The translations under genes were made by a program, and so were the position numbers. Positions 19,801-28,486 of a stretch of DNA of 64,000 nt are shown in pieces; within the stretch, counting starts at the first letter, position 1, and every line of letters begins with the position of its first letter. The DNA lies in the NCBI GenBank assembly GCA_946183925.1, contig CAMHDS010000001.1, forward strand, positions 1 to 64,000, written 5' to 3'. The notes under the pieces were generated by a model, which did no database searches, had not been told where the DNA came from, and was given only the letters and a program-made list of their open reading frames with translations. This stretch comes from an uncultured Fibrobacter sp. GTDB taxonomy: Bacteria; Fibrobacterota; Fibrobacteria; Fibrobacterales; Fibrobacteraceae.

Positions 19801-22800
19801 TAGTTCACCCGGCTTTCCATTGTCACGGATGCGAATGGTCAGGTTATATTCCTGCTGTTTTTCATAGTCGATAATATCCTTCGCTACCAAGATGTCACCC
19901 ACAGAATTAACTGTGAATGCTCCTTCCGGGTCACCAGCAATAATAGTGTAGGTCAGCGTGGTATTCGCATCTACGTCTTGTCCCTTGACACAGTAGTAGG
20001 CATTCCCGCTAGCATCGGAGCCACAGTCCACATAGGTTCCCACAGGTGAATTCTCGTCAATGGTGCCGTTCTTGACCACAGCTGTGGGAGGCTCATTAAC
20101 ATCGATAATCGTAATGGTCGCCTGGGCATAAACTGTATTTTCCAAATTTCCAGCTTTGTTTCTATCCTTGACGGAGATGTACAAAATTGTCCCAGTGAAT
20201 TTTTCGTAATCTGGAGCCCTTTTTACAGTAATGACGCCGGTAGAATCATTGATTGCAAATATGGGATTGCTGCCATCCATGACATTACCAGCTTCGATTT
20301 TGAATGTCAACTTACGATTTTCCGGGTCTACCGACACAATCTTGCAATTGCTACCATTGGTAAACGCCGTAGTTTTTTCTTTGACAGAGCACGCTATATC
20401 TACATGCGATGGCGGCTCATTTATATCGGTAACATTAATTGTCGCCGTAACCGTAGTGTCATTTCCGCCAGTGTCCGATACCTTGACATTCAGCGTATAA
20501 TACTTGGGCGACATCGTGTCGTAGTCAATCGAAACATCCCCATTCACGGAGATATTTCCATCACTGTCTATGGTGAATAATCCCTTACCGGTTCCCCCCG
20601 TGATATTATATTTCAATTTTTTATATCCATCTTCTGGGTCATCGGCTTGAATCCAGCACCCCGTCGGCGCATTAATATCTGGATTTTCAGTAATTGACCC
20701 AGTGCAGCCCTTGGCAGTGGGTTTCTCGTCTACATTGAGAATGGTAACATTCACGGGGACAACCGTTTTAGCGCCTTGCTTATCGGTTACCGTAACCTGC
20801 AACGGATAGAACTTGATTCGCTCGTAATTCAACTTACCATTGACAGTAATCGCGCCTGTTGACGCATTGATGGCAAAAGGTTTATTGTTTTCTTCATCCA
20901 AGGCAACACCATCGTTTCCGTAAGTGATTGCATAGGTCATGCCACCTTCGTTTTCTGGATCGACAGCCGAAACGGCACAAACAGCGGTTCCCTTAGCACT
21001 ATTCTCATATACATCGGCATTGCATCCCGTACCTCTCGGAGGGTCGTTGACGGGATTTATGTTGATGGTCATCGTCTTTGTTTCAGTGTCCGCATTTTCT
21101 GGTATGGCATGCAGGTGGAACGTGATCGTCGTAAAGTTGTTTCCATACTGATCCGCAGGAGGCGTGTACATCAGGCCATTCAAATTTCCGCTGGGGATAG
21201 GCTGATTCTTTTGAACAGGAACCCCATTGTAGGTCAAGACACCCTTTCCACTAGGCGGCAAGGTCTCTATATACACGCTATAGTTAAGCATGTTCGAACC
21301 ATCGTCGTAGGTCGCCGGGAACGAGGAAATGATTATAGGCACATCTTCATTCGTAGTAATGGTAAAATTACTTGTTTGCGGGACCAAGGGGACTAAATCG
21401 TCGTCGTCGTTGATGAACATACGCACGCGCCATTCGCGGGTATTGTCTCCAAATACGCCACCATCCAAATCCCAAATCTTCAGCTGGAAAGCTTCCGTAT
21501 TTTCAATCAGGTCGTCGTCGTTTATCCAAATCTTGATGTCCGTTGCCGGCTTTCTTGTTCCGGCAGCAACATGGGCTATCCTGTACACTGAATTGTCATC
21601 TTGGCAAAGAGGCAAGGCATGATTCCCCGACAGGTCCACATCATCCGTGGCGGCCTTGTAACTATCGGTAGATTTATCACCATTGAGAGCTCCATCGAAG
21701 GTAAAGCAGTACTTGAAGTTGACATCCGTTGTGGGAGTCTTGGTGAGTTTGATGTCCAAAACACTGCCCCCATTATCGTTATAATAACCCGCAACCTTGC
21801 CTTCGGCTTCGGACAGTTGCTGGTTTACCGCCATGTCCAAGGAAATCAGGGGTGGGTCAAAGGGCACATAGCGAAAATCCCCGACAAACTTGGCTCGGAT
21901 ATGAATGCTATCCGCAATAAGCTGTCCTGCAACTGTAAAGTCGTTTCCTATTTCCAGCGTTCCCGAAGTAATGAAAGAACCCTGATAGCTGGGGTGATCC
22001 GTAGAGCCCCATGTCACATTCTTGTCAGTATAGAATAAAAGATTTCCCGCATAATTTTGATTGCTAACATAGGTAAAGTCAGCTTTGCCGGACATATCCC
22101 ACTGTCCCGTCGTCTTATTGAACTTTGTTCCCGGTGTCACATAAACAACTTGAATCAAAGGCTCATGGGACGAATTGTCTATGTTGAATCCATCTCGAAC
22201 AAATATGCGAGTCAGCCGTCCACCAGGAGGCATAACCACAAACAGTTCAAATTTCGGACATGCGGTCGCTCGTAAGTCCGCTATATACTTATCAAATGTT
22301 CCATATTCGTTAGTGTATATCGAATCTGGTGGTACATGGATATAGTGAACCTGATTTCCCGGAGTAGCATTTATTCCCGGATCCCAATCATTATCATTTC
22401 GAGCCGGAATTTTAGGTACAGACAAATGCGTATCAACGTTAGGAACCTTAGCGGGGCAGCTTCCGTAATCATCCCCCACATACACGCCATCTCTAACTTT
22501 GGCTCTCCATGTGCTATCCGTTTTATCCCACTCTCCCGCGTTACCAGTAACCGACTCACGAATACAATAAGGTCCTTCAAATCGAGTACCAGCGCTATTC
22601 AAATCATTCGTGCTCCACGACGGAATTTTTACGCTAGCCAAGGTACGCAAAGGGCCTCCAAGCATTTCGGCATTAGAAAAATGCAAGAACACGATAGTAT
22701 CACCCGCCAGTACAGGCCCCCCAAAGTGATAATCATGACCAAATTGAATCTTACCAGTTGCCGTACCGCTATAACCAGTCGTATCTTCCAAACGAACTTC

Positions 22801-23007
22801 GCCTTCATCTGTCAGTATAATACCGCGGGTTCCCCACAGTTTGTACTTCATCAGGCTTTCCCAGTAATCCTGTTGTTTCCCAGGCTGTTCACTAGATGAC
22901 GCTCCGAGACTCTCGAAGTAGAATGGAGCCACGGTCGCCGCATGCACCATTCCCACAGCCCCGACCACCAGGGCTAGTCCAAGTAAACTTTTTTTAAGAA
23001 ACCACAT
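16873..23007 (-). CDS. Very large secreted adhesin: N-terminal domain, Calx-beta, multiple cadherin repeats, Gly/Ser/Asn-rich linker, C-terminal domain
   Basis: Signal peptide MWFLKKSLLGLALVVGAVGMVHA; repeated DxDxGxxxV/LDYE cadherin motifs (FAINASTGAITVNGKLNYE; FTIDSKTGVIKTSAVFDYE); Calx-beta WINDDDLIENTEAFQL; GSGSNAGNSGSNGG linker. Confidence 0.88.
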   Translation of the reverse strand: MWFLKKSLLGLALVVGAVGMVHAATVAPFYFESLGASSSEQPGKQQDYWESLMKYKLWGTRGIILTDEGEVRLEDTTGYSGTATGKIQFGHDYHFGGPVLAGDTIVFLHFSNAEMLGGPLRTLASVKIPSWSTNDLNSAGTRFEGPYCIRESVTGNAGEWDKTDSTWRAKVRDGVYVGDDYGSCPAKVPNVDTHLSVPKIPARNDNDWDPGINATPGNQVHYIHVPPDSIYTNEYGTFDKYIADLRATACPKFELFVVMPPGGRLTRIFVRDGFNIDNSSHEPLIQVVYVTPGTKFNKTTGQWDMSGKADFTYVSNQNYAGNLLFYTDKNVTWGSTDHPSYQGSFITSGTLEIGNDFTVAGQLIADSIHIRAKFVGDFRYVPFDPPLISLDMAVNQQLSEAEGKVAGYYNDNGGSVLDIKLTKTPTTDVNFKYCFTFDGALNGDKSTDSYKAATDDVDLSGNHALPLCQDDNSVYRIAHVAAGTRKPATDIKIWINDDDLIENTEAFQLKIWDLDGGVFGDNTREWRVRMFINDDDDLVPLVPQTSNFTITTNEDVPIIISSFPATYDDGSNMLNYSVYIETLPPSGKGVLTYNGVPVQKNQPIPSGNLNGLMYTPPADQYGNNFTTITFHLHAIPENADTETKTMTININPVNDPPRGTGCNADVYENSAKGTAVCAVSAVDPENEGGMTYAITYGNDGVALDEENNKPFAINASTGAITVNGKLNYERIKFYPLQVTVTDKQGAKTVVPVNVTILNVDEKPTAKGCTGSITENPDINAPTGCWIQADDPEDGYKKLKYNITGGTGKGLFTIDSDGNISVNGDVSIDYDTMSPKYYTLNVKVSDTGGNDTTVTATINVTDINEPPSHVDIACSVKEKTTAFTNGSNCKIVSVDPENRKLTFKIEAGNVMDGSNPIFAINDSTGVITVKRAPDYEKFTGTILYISVKDRNKAGNLENTVYAQATITIIDVNEPPTAVVKNGTIDENSPVGTYVDCGSDASGNAYYCVKGQDVDANTTLTYTIIAGDPEGAFTVNSVGDILVAKDIIDYEKQQEYNLTIRIRDNGKPGELKDTLYVDKTVKITVSDGNEKPSVTGIPDQTIDEHTVVGTVVGTITGTDPENGALTYHFNGGNDGQVFAIDSVTGIITVAKDIDFETLMAVRADSVFKIKVFSKDAEELRSTETIVTIAIRDINDGAEIEDATMTVAENQPKGTKVGTLELYDPDTKNENLQNTYQAIGGDTDLFTIDSKTGVIKTSAVFDYEAKTSYSLVVRVYDQDGNADTATVTIKITDVKETSNIQVTYAETGSGAWSQTNPEGTLYINENTMLLQWTADGKQMPDTLLTNLKEGFNVVTLTYTDPAKNSGVTETVGIFVSTRTPEVTVTTSANHDNGANIYTLVETPAEGDTSVYVNKKNNDIVITVKEPVLDQSYTDSTCNYESHTFTVNTELEPVTIPSSTYNVMDKITAAAPVLNEHPATEVTYSQYNKDLVKVSYTEKVAGVDVTISYVMDKDGNVEKIPVIGANGKIDSIEVITVSYQVNVGGKVVNVSYMADAATGQPLKTTTVNNTASNSGSGSNAGNSGSNGGSGSNGGNSGTNAGTNSGSNGGNGSSGNSGSGSANSGTGDAAPVYMYSLTEGEILYSVTYDFTTKAKGMGETTVQVSYTVDQKGKVTKDKDGNVGYSVSYTYVNEMGNSSTQSVYIVVDLIPPKVKIMSPANDSVLHSNMVEVMWCVDFGDGRGCVPQDSLTFEGLQSGEVNEIVRLYRDKAGNEASDVVFVMAKNTKDVDISVEKPVTSITQEDVDKYYASKEPEKGQTFAISIYNPQADKEIETQVGGSFKNKEVAHDSVYPGLKGHLGPTLGIQTKVPVINSVDGLATLDDLVGADGMILLDAVDAVGSKRVTVDEFVKDHCDADFKAELGSDISKANLYNTEMKAKIWVYTSLGQFVDYFGFTQELNDPSYASDAGVLTLYFEMKPDKNGDLHTDSGRLYATGAYIYKTEITMRSELRCDLPPFDDAANTNVMGRKKKVTEDLLKSFGYKRPKSGKK

Positions 23008-23169
23008 ACACCGTCTCCTGGGCCAGGCCCAAATCCGCAAGGTCCCCTCGACAATGCGGCACACACACGTAAAAATAAATTAATAAAAATTCTTATGCAA
23101 CAATTTTGTTTCTTTTTGGATACAATTTTGCAAGAAAATCGTCTTTTTTTTTCAGATCTACACGCATGG

Positions 23170-24273
23170 TTATTGAGAAACGGTAACTGGAAGACAGTTA
23201 AACCGCTTGCCATCCATGAAAAAGATCGTCTGTTCCTTCTTTTCCGCTATGGAAAACGCGGCGACAAAGGACAATCCACCCGACTGCTTCAGGGTTCCGT
23301 CAGCTGTCAAAATTTGACTATCGTTTCCCTTAATGTTTCCATCATTCAAACTTTGCCATTCTATGTTCCCATCTGAACAGGTCCCCGGATCGGGAGTGTA
23401 AGTCCAAGTGACTTGTTCGTTGAGAGCAACACTATTTTTATCTGGAACGCAGGTCCCCTCAATAGCCTTATCCCCACACAACTTTGCCGAAGCACTTGAC
23501 GAGCCCGTTCCATTATTTTTAGAACTACTAGAATTGCCTGATGTTCCGGAGGCAACACTTACATAGATTGGTTCCACAGAACTACTGCTTGGAACCTCGG
23601 TATTCGCACTGATAACAATCTCAGAAGCGCTACTACGACTATGGGAACTCATGGAGCCGGTATAAGTCCCTCGGCTTGAGCTGCTGGGGTTCGTGTACTG
23701 CGAAGCGTCTATGGAGCTGCTGTTGCCAGACCCATTTCTGGAGCTGCTGCTTTCCTCGGCGTGGTTCCTGGATTTGCCTCCCGAACCTGAGCTATTGGGA
23801 TCATCACCAAACTCACTTCCTTCATCTTTTTCAAAGCCGCTGGCACTGCTCCGCTTGCTGGAACTCCCCGAAGTAGCAGTACTTCCGTTGCTGGTCACGT
23901 CATCGTCGTCATCGTCGTTACTATTGGAGGAAAAATTAAAAACCGGGAGCTTCTTGCCGTCTTTCCAGACAAAGGCGGAATCCCCCTCTACAACGAGAGA
24001 ATCCCCTCCCGTAACAAGCCGTAAGAGCGTCGTATCGGGGATCTTGAAATAAAAGTCGCCCAAGAAAATTTCACCCGTTTTTTCAAACTTTTTCCAGCAC
24101 TCCCCATTCTTGTAACAAACCAGAACAATACTGTCTCTCATATCGACCGGATCAAACCTGCTAATCATTAGCAGTTCCTTGTCACCTAGGGCATCCACCG
24201 AACCATCACCACAGGACCAAACCAAAAGCCCTGCAACAAGGAGAGTCAAACCACAAACACGCTTTTTCCACAT
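23170..24273 (-). CDS. Lipoprotein with Ser-rich linker
   Basis: MWKKRVCGLTLLVAGLLVWSCGDGS lipobox; SSSSRNGSGNSSS-type linker; Cys-rich C-terminal domain. Confidence 0.7.
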   Translation of the reverse strand: MWKKRVCGLTLLVAGLLVWSCGDGSVDALGDKELLMISRFDPVDMRDSIVLVCYKNGECWKKFEKTGEIFLGDFYFKIPDTTLLRLVTGGDSLVVEGDSAFVWKDGKKLPVFNFSSNSNDDDDDDVTSNGSTATSGSSSKRSSASGFEKDEGSEFGDDPNSSGSGGKSRNHAEESSSSRNGSGNSSSIDASQYTNPSSSSRGTYTGSMSSHSRSSASEIVISANTEVPSSSSVEPIYVSVASGTSGNSSSSKNNGTGSSSASAKLCGDKAIEGTCVPDKNSVALNEQVTWTYTPDPGTCSDGNIEWQSLNDGNIKGNDSQILTADGTLKQSGGLSFVAAFSIAEKKEQTIFFMDGKRFNCLPVTVSQ

Positions 24274-24429
24274 AAATCCCCTCCGTACATCTAAAAACGA
24301 CCAGAGTGTAGTATAAATATAACTTTTGGAGAGCCTTTTTGCCAACGAATGTAAAAAAAAGTATGCATTTTATCACATGGAAATGCCGGACCACCCCTTG
24401 TCGTTCAGGCAAAAACAAGCTAAATTGCG

Positions 24430-24536
24430 TGTTCCCAGGCCCTGAACAATGATTATTTGCGGGCAATTCGCCAGGGCGAAAGCAGCAACGGACTTGCGAA
24501 TCTTTATGTGTTCAGGTCGCCTGGGACTTTTTTTTA
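24430..24536 (+). ncRNA. ffs: Signal recognition particle RNA (4.5S-like)
   Basis: Closing stem GTTCCCAGGC-CCTGAAC / GTTCAGGTCGCCTGGGAC; apical CCAGG-GC-GAAA-GC-AGCA matches SRP RNA helix 8 (CAGG...GNRA...AGCA); followed by a T8 run. Confidence 0.82.
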
Positions 24537-24542
24537 CGAGAA

Positions 24543-24565
24543 AGGAACCTGCTGTACAGGTTCCT
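24543..24565. terminator. Bidirectional hairpin terminator between SRP RNA and trpS
   Basis: AGGAACCTGctgtaCAGGTTCCT flanked by A/T tracts. Confidence 0.65.
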
Positions 24566-24572
24566 ATCTCTT

Positions 24573-24589
24573 TTTTAGCCCGAGCGGTC
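24573..24589 (-). repeat. Partial two-hairpin repeat (left box) just after the trpS stop
   Basis: Reverse complement GACCGCTCGGGCTAAAA versus unit left box GACCGYTCGCGCTAAA. Confidence 0.45.
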
Positions 24590-24590
24590 G

Positions 24591-25586
24591 TTAATACGTC
24601 CCAAGAAGACTCCTAACCTTCTCCATCATTGCCTTGGATTTAACGCGGGCCTTCTCCTTGCCGTACGCGAGAATCTTGTCGATTTCTTCGGTGTGGGAGA
24701 GCAGGTAGAAGTACTTTTCGCGGGCAGCGCCCAGGTGTTCCTCAAGAACATTCTGGAGTTCCTGCTTGGCGTGTCCCCAACCCATACCACCGGCACGGTA
24801 ACGGGCGGCGAGCGCCTCGGTCTGTTCCGGCGTGGCAAACAGCTTGTACAGCTTGAACACGTTGCAAGTGTCCGGGTCCTTCGGTTCTTCGATGCCCTGG
24901 GAGTTCGTGACAATCTTGCCAATTTTCTTCTTGAGGGCCTTGCTCTCGAGGAAGATGTCGATGACGTTGTCGTAGGACTTGCTCATCTTGCGGCCATCAA
25001 GACCCGGGATGATTCCCGTCGTCTCCTGGAACACGGGTTCCGGAATAGTGAACACGTCTTCGCCAAAATGCTTGTTGAACTTGATGGCGATATCGCGGGC
25101 AAATTCCACGTGCTGCTTCTGGTCCTTGCCCACGGGCACGATATCGGCGCTGAACATCAGGATGTCTGCATCCATCAGGCACGGGTAGCAATAGAGGCCC
25201 ATGTTCACGTTGGCATCCGGATCTTCACCAGCGGCGTTGTTCGCTTCGACCTTCGCCTTGTAAGCGTGAGCGCGGTTCATGAAGCCCTTCGGCGTAAAGC
25301 AGCTGAGCGCCCAACTGAGTTCAAAAATCTCGGGAATGTCGCTCTGCTTGTAGAACAGGCCTTCTTCGGGGTTCAGGCCAAGGGCAAGCCAGGTGGCGGC
25401 AATCTTGTAAATGTTCGCCCGCATCTCGGCACCGTTCTGCACGGTGGTAAGAGCATGGTAGTCGGCGATAAAATAGACCGTATCGTAGGTCTTGGAAAGT
25501 TCAAGAGCGGGGCGAATGGCGCCCAAGTAGTTGCCTAAGTGCGGCGTGCCAGTGGGCTTGATGCCCGTGAGAGAAATTTTTTTCAT
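24591..25586 (-). CDS. trpS: Tryptophanyl-tRNA synthetase
   Basis: MKKISLTGIKPTGTPHLGNYLGAI...; signature LDGRKMSKSYDN. Confidence 0.95.
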   Translation of the reverse strand: MKKISLTGIKPTGTPHLGNYLGAIRPALELSKTYDTVYFIADYHALTTVQNGAEMRANIYKIAATWLALGLNPEEGLFYKQSDIPEIFELSWALSCFTPKGFMNRAHAYKAKVEANNAAGEDPDANVNMGLYCYPCLMDADILMFSADIVPVGKDQKQHVEFARDIAIKFNKHFGEDVFTIPEPVFQETTGIIPGLDGRKMSKSYDNVIDIFLESKALKKKIGKIVTNSQGIEEPKDPDTCNVFKLYKLFATPEQTEALAARYRAGGMGWGHAKQELQNVLEEHLGAAREKYFYLLSHTEEIDKILAYGKEKARVKSKAMMEKVRSLLGTY

Positions 25587-25615
25587 GAGCACAAAGGTAG
25601 TATATTTTTATTAGG

Positions 25616-25772
25616 CCACCTCTAAAAATTGCTTTGATAAAAAGAATTTGAGCGAAACCGAGCGCAGGCAGGAACGAAAAGTGGTGAATACTGGAGGTCT
25701 TTACCACTTTGAGTGACGAAACTGCGCGATGTGTTGCAGCCAAATTTTTGAAAATGAATTTTTAGAGGTGGT
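25616..25772. mobile_element. MITE-like palindromic element with terminal inverted repeats
   Basis: Terminal CCACCTCTAAAAATT (25616-25630) and AATTTTTAGAGGTGG (25757-25771); internal AAAGTGGT...ACCACTTT hairpin; no ORF. Confidence 0.6.
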
Positions 25773-25795
25773 CTTTTATTACATTTCACCCTGCA

Positions 25796-26950
25796 ATGCT
25801 CCAAGACGAGAAATACATACTGGTAGATAGCGAAGAAAGCCTCGTAAGCCTGCTGGCCGACCTGGAACTTTACGATATGGCGGCGGTAGATACCGAAGCC
25901 GACTCCATGCACCATTACGAATCAAAACTCTGTCTGATACAGATTACCATCGGCGACCATCACTATATAGTGGACCCTCTCTGCGGGCTAGACATTTCCC
26001 GTCTTTTCAAGGCCAGGGCCATGCAGACCCTTATTTTTCACGGGGCGGACTACGACCTGCGGCTTTTGTGGCAGACCTTCGGTTTTTCTCCCAAGAAGAT
26101 TTTTGACACCATGCTGGCTTCCAAGTTCCTGGGCGAAGAACACCTGGGACTTGCCGACCTTGTCCGCAAGTATTTTGGCGACGAACTGAAAAAAGAGAAC
26201 CAGCGGGCGGACTGGTCCATACGGCCGCTCCCCCTGGAAATGTGCGAGTACGCCATCCACGACACCTTTTACCTGCACGAGCTGTGTGCCATCCTGGCCG
26301 GAAAGCTGCAAGAGACTGGACGCCTGCAATGGCTTATGGAGCAATGCGACGCTCTAATAGAACATTCCAAAGAACAAGGTCACCCTAAAAAGGACCCCTG
26401 GAGGATTCCCGGTTCCAATGTTTTCCCGCCCTTGGGACTGAATATTTTGAAGCATGTGTGGGAATGGCGCGAAAAACAGGCCGAAGCCATGGACCGTCCT
26501 CCATACAAGGTCATGCCCGCCGAACTCATGCTTTCCATTGTCCGGCACGTGATGCGGGATTACCCGGACCTGAAACAAGAAAGGCTCCCCAGACTTCCCC
26601 GGAATTTCAGGGAAGAACGGCTGGATTCCTTCATGGCCATGCTTCAGCAGGCGATTGACACTCCCGAAGGCGAATGGCCCGAAAAGCTCCCCAGGTCGGC
26701 TCCCCCTGCGGTCATTCCCCATTCGGAACTGCTGGCCGCCCTGAAGCTCTGGCGGGACGAAAAGGCCGAACAGCTAAACCTGGACACATGCCTGGTGGCC
26801 AACAAGAACCAGCTGGTGTGGCTTGCCGTTCCAGGAGACACTCCCTGGGAAGCCCGCTACGAAAACGCCCACCTGCTGGGCTGGCAAAAAAAAGTGTGGA
26901 ACCAGATTCTGCAGGAACACCTGGACAAGGCCGAAAGGATAGGAGAATAA
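25796..26950 (+). CDS. rnd: Ribonuclease D-like 3'-5' exonuclease with HRDC-type C-terminus
   Basis: AAVDTEADSMHHYESKLCLIQI; FHGADYDLRLL; HDTFYLHEL DEDD exonuclease motifs. Confidence 0.88.
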   Translation: MLQDEKYILVDSEESLVSLLADLELYDMAAVDTEADSMHHYESKLCLIQITIGDHHYIVDPLCGLDISRLFKARAMQTLIFHGADYDLRLLWQTFGFSPKKIFDTMLASKFLGEEHLGLADLVRKYFGDELKKENQRADWSIRPLPLEMCEYAIHDTFYLHELCAILAGKLQETGRLQWLMEQCDALIEHSKEQGHPKKDPWRIPGSNVFPPLGLNILKHVWEWREKQAEAMDRPPYKVMPAELMLSIVRHVMRDYPDLKQERLPRLPRNFREERLDSFMAMLQQAIDTPEGEWPEKLPRSAPPAVIPHSELLAALKLWRDEKAEQLNLDTCLVANKNQLVWLAVPGDTPWEARYENAHLLGWQKKVWNQILQEHLDKAERIGE

Positions 26951-26953
26951 CCA

Positions 26954-27538
26954 ATGGCCGCCTCCATCGCTATTGCAATTCTTGTCATTCTCGTGTTCAG
27001 TTCCAGCGCCATCGTGGAACTGATCCAAAAGAAACGCCATGAAAAGACGGGAGAATCCATTATCAAGGAGCCCTGGGTTGAAATCCACCAGATTCCAGGC
27101 TACCGGGACGCCCGAAAAGTGGCCGCCTTCTACCCCCTCAAGGGCGAACCCAACATTATGCCCATCGTGCAGGAACTCTCCATGGAAGGCAGGCTTCTAC
27201 TGCCCAAGGTGACGGGCGAAACCACCATGGAATTCTACCCCATCGAAAGCCTGAAAAAAGATTTGGTTCAGGGGCATTTTGGCATCATGGAACCCCGTGA
27301 AGGAATCGCCCCCTGGGAAGGCCCCATCACCGTATTCCTGGTTCCGGGAACAAAGTTCAACTGGGATGGAAGCAGGCAAGGCCATGGCAAAGGCTTCTAC
27401 GACCGGTACCTGGCCAAGTTCCCTAGTGCCTACAAGGCGGGTATTGCCACACCGGCACAAATTTCCGACACACCCCTAGAGCAGAAACCGACGGACATCC
27501 AGATGAATTCCGTTATCGCCTGCAAAGAGAGGTACTGA
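26954..27538 (+). CDS. 5-formyltetrahydrofolate cyclo-ligase-like protein with N-terminal TM helix
   Basis: VPGTKFNWDGSRQGHGKGFYDRYLAKF; N-terminus ASIAIAILVILVFSSSAIVELIQKKRH. Confidence 0.82.
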   Translation: MAASIAIAILVILVFSSSAIVELIQKKRHEKTGESIIKEPWVEIHQIPGYRDARKVAAFYPLKGEPNIMPIVQELSMEGRLLLPKVTGETTMEFYPIESLKKDLVQGHFGIMEPREGIAPWEGPITVFLVPGTKFNWDGSRQGHGKGFYDRYLAKFPSAYKAGIATPAQISDTPLEQKPTDIQMNSVIACKERY

Positions 27539-27539
27539 T

Positions 27540-28445
27540 ATGAGTTTCGAAAACAACGACAAGAAATTCGAACGACGCGGCTTCGGAGAAGAACGGCGTT
27601 TTTCTCAGGCAAATACGGCGCGGCCTCGTTTTGACAAGCCCCGCTTTGACCGCCCGCGCCCAGAAAACGTGGTCCGGGCCATCGGCGACAAGGACGCAGC
27701 ACCCCAAGTTGCCGTAGGCGGCCTTAAAGAGGTAGAAGCTCTTCTCGAGAACGAGCCCCTGAAGGTCCATCGGGTGCTGTTCATGCACCAGTCCAAAAAT
27801 CCAAAGCTCTACAGCCTGCAGAAGCTGGCCAAAAAGGCCCACGTGCATGTGCAACAAGTGGATTCTAAAATTTTAGACAGTTATGCGCGACCGAATCAGG
27901 GCGTGGTGGCCTTGATGAACGAAAAGGAACTGCTGGCCTGGGAAGACGTGCGGGGAGAATTTTTCAACGCCCGCGATACCGGCGAAAGAAAGCTTATCGC
28001 CGTAGCCACCAACATCGAAGACCCGCGAAACCTGGGAGCCTGTATCCGTAGCTGCCTCGCCCTGGGCGTGGACCTGTTCATGATTCCCGCAAAAGGCATG
28101 TGCGGAATTACGCCAAGCGTAGAGCGGACCTCTGCCGGAGCGCTACAAAAAATGCGAATTTGCAGGCCTGACAACCTGGAAGGGGCCATCGGGGAGCTGA
28201 AACTGGCGGGTTACCAGATTCTGGGCCTGGACGCCGACACCGAGACGAACCTGGCCGGGTTTGACTTTGCAGACCATGCGGTCATTGCCGTAGGCGGCGA
28301 AGACGTGGGCCTTCCGCCCTTCGTGAAAAAACAGTGCGATGCCGTGCTCCGGATTCCCATGATGCCCGAAGCACACTCCTACAACGCCTCCGTAGCCCTA
28401 TCTTTGGGCCTGTACGAATACGCGAGACTTCGCATCAAGAATTAA
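27540..28445 (+). CDS. TrmH/SpoU-family RNA 2'-O-methyltransferase
   Basis: ATNIEDPRNLGACIRSCLALGVD; VAVGGEDVGLP; IPMMPEAHSYNASVALSLGLYEY SpoU motifs. Confidence 0.9.
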   Translation: MSFENNDKKFERRGFGEERRFSQANTARPRFDKPRFDRPRPENVVRAIGDKDAAPQVAVGGLKEVEALLENEPLKVHRVLFMHQSKNPKLYSLQKLAKKAHVHVQQVDSKILDSYARPNQGVVALMNEKELLAWEDVRGEFFNARDTGERKLIAVATNIEDPRNLGACIRSCLALGVDLFMIPAKGMCGITPSVERTSAGALQKMRICRPDNLEGAIGELKLAGYQILGLDADTETNLAGFDFADHAVIAVGGEDVGLPPFVKKQCDAVLRIPMMPEAHSYNASVALSLGLYEYARLRIKN

Positions 28446-28486
28446 TTATTTATTTTGGAAGGGATAGCAACTAAGAAGGATTCATT

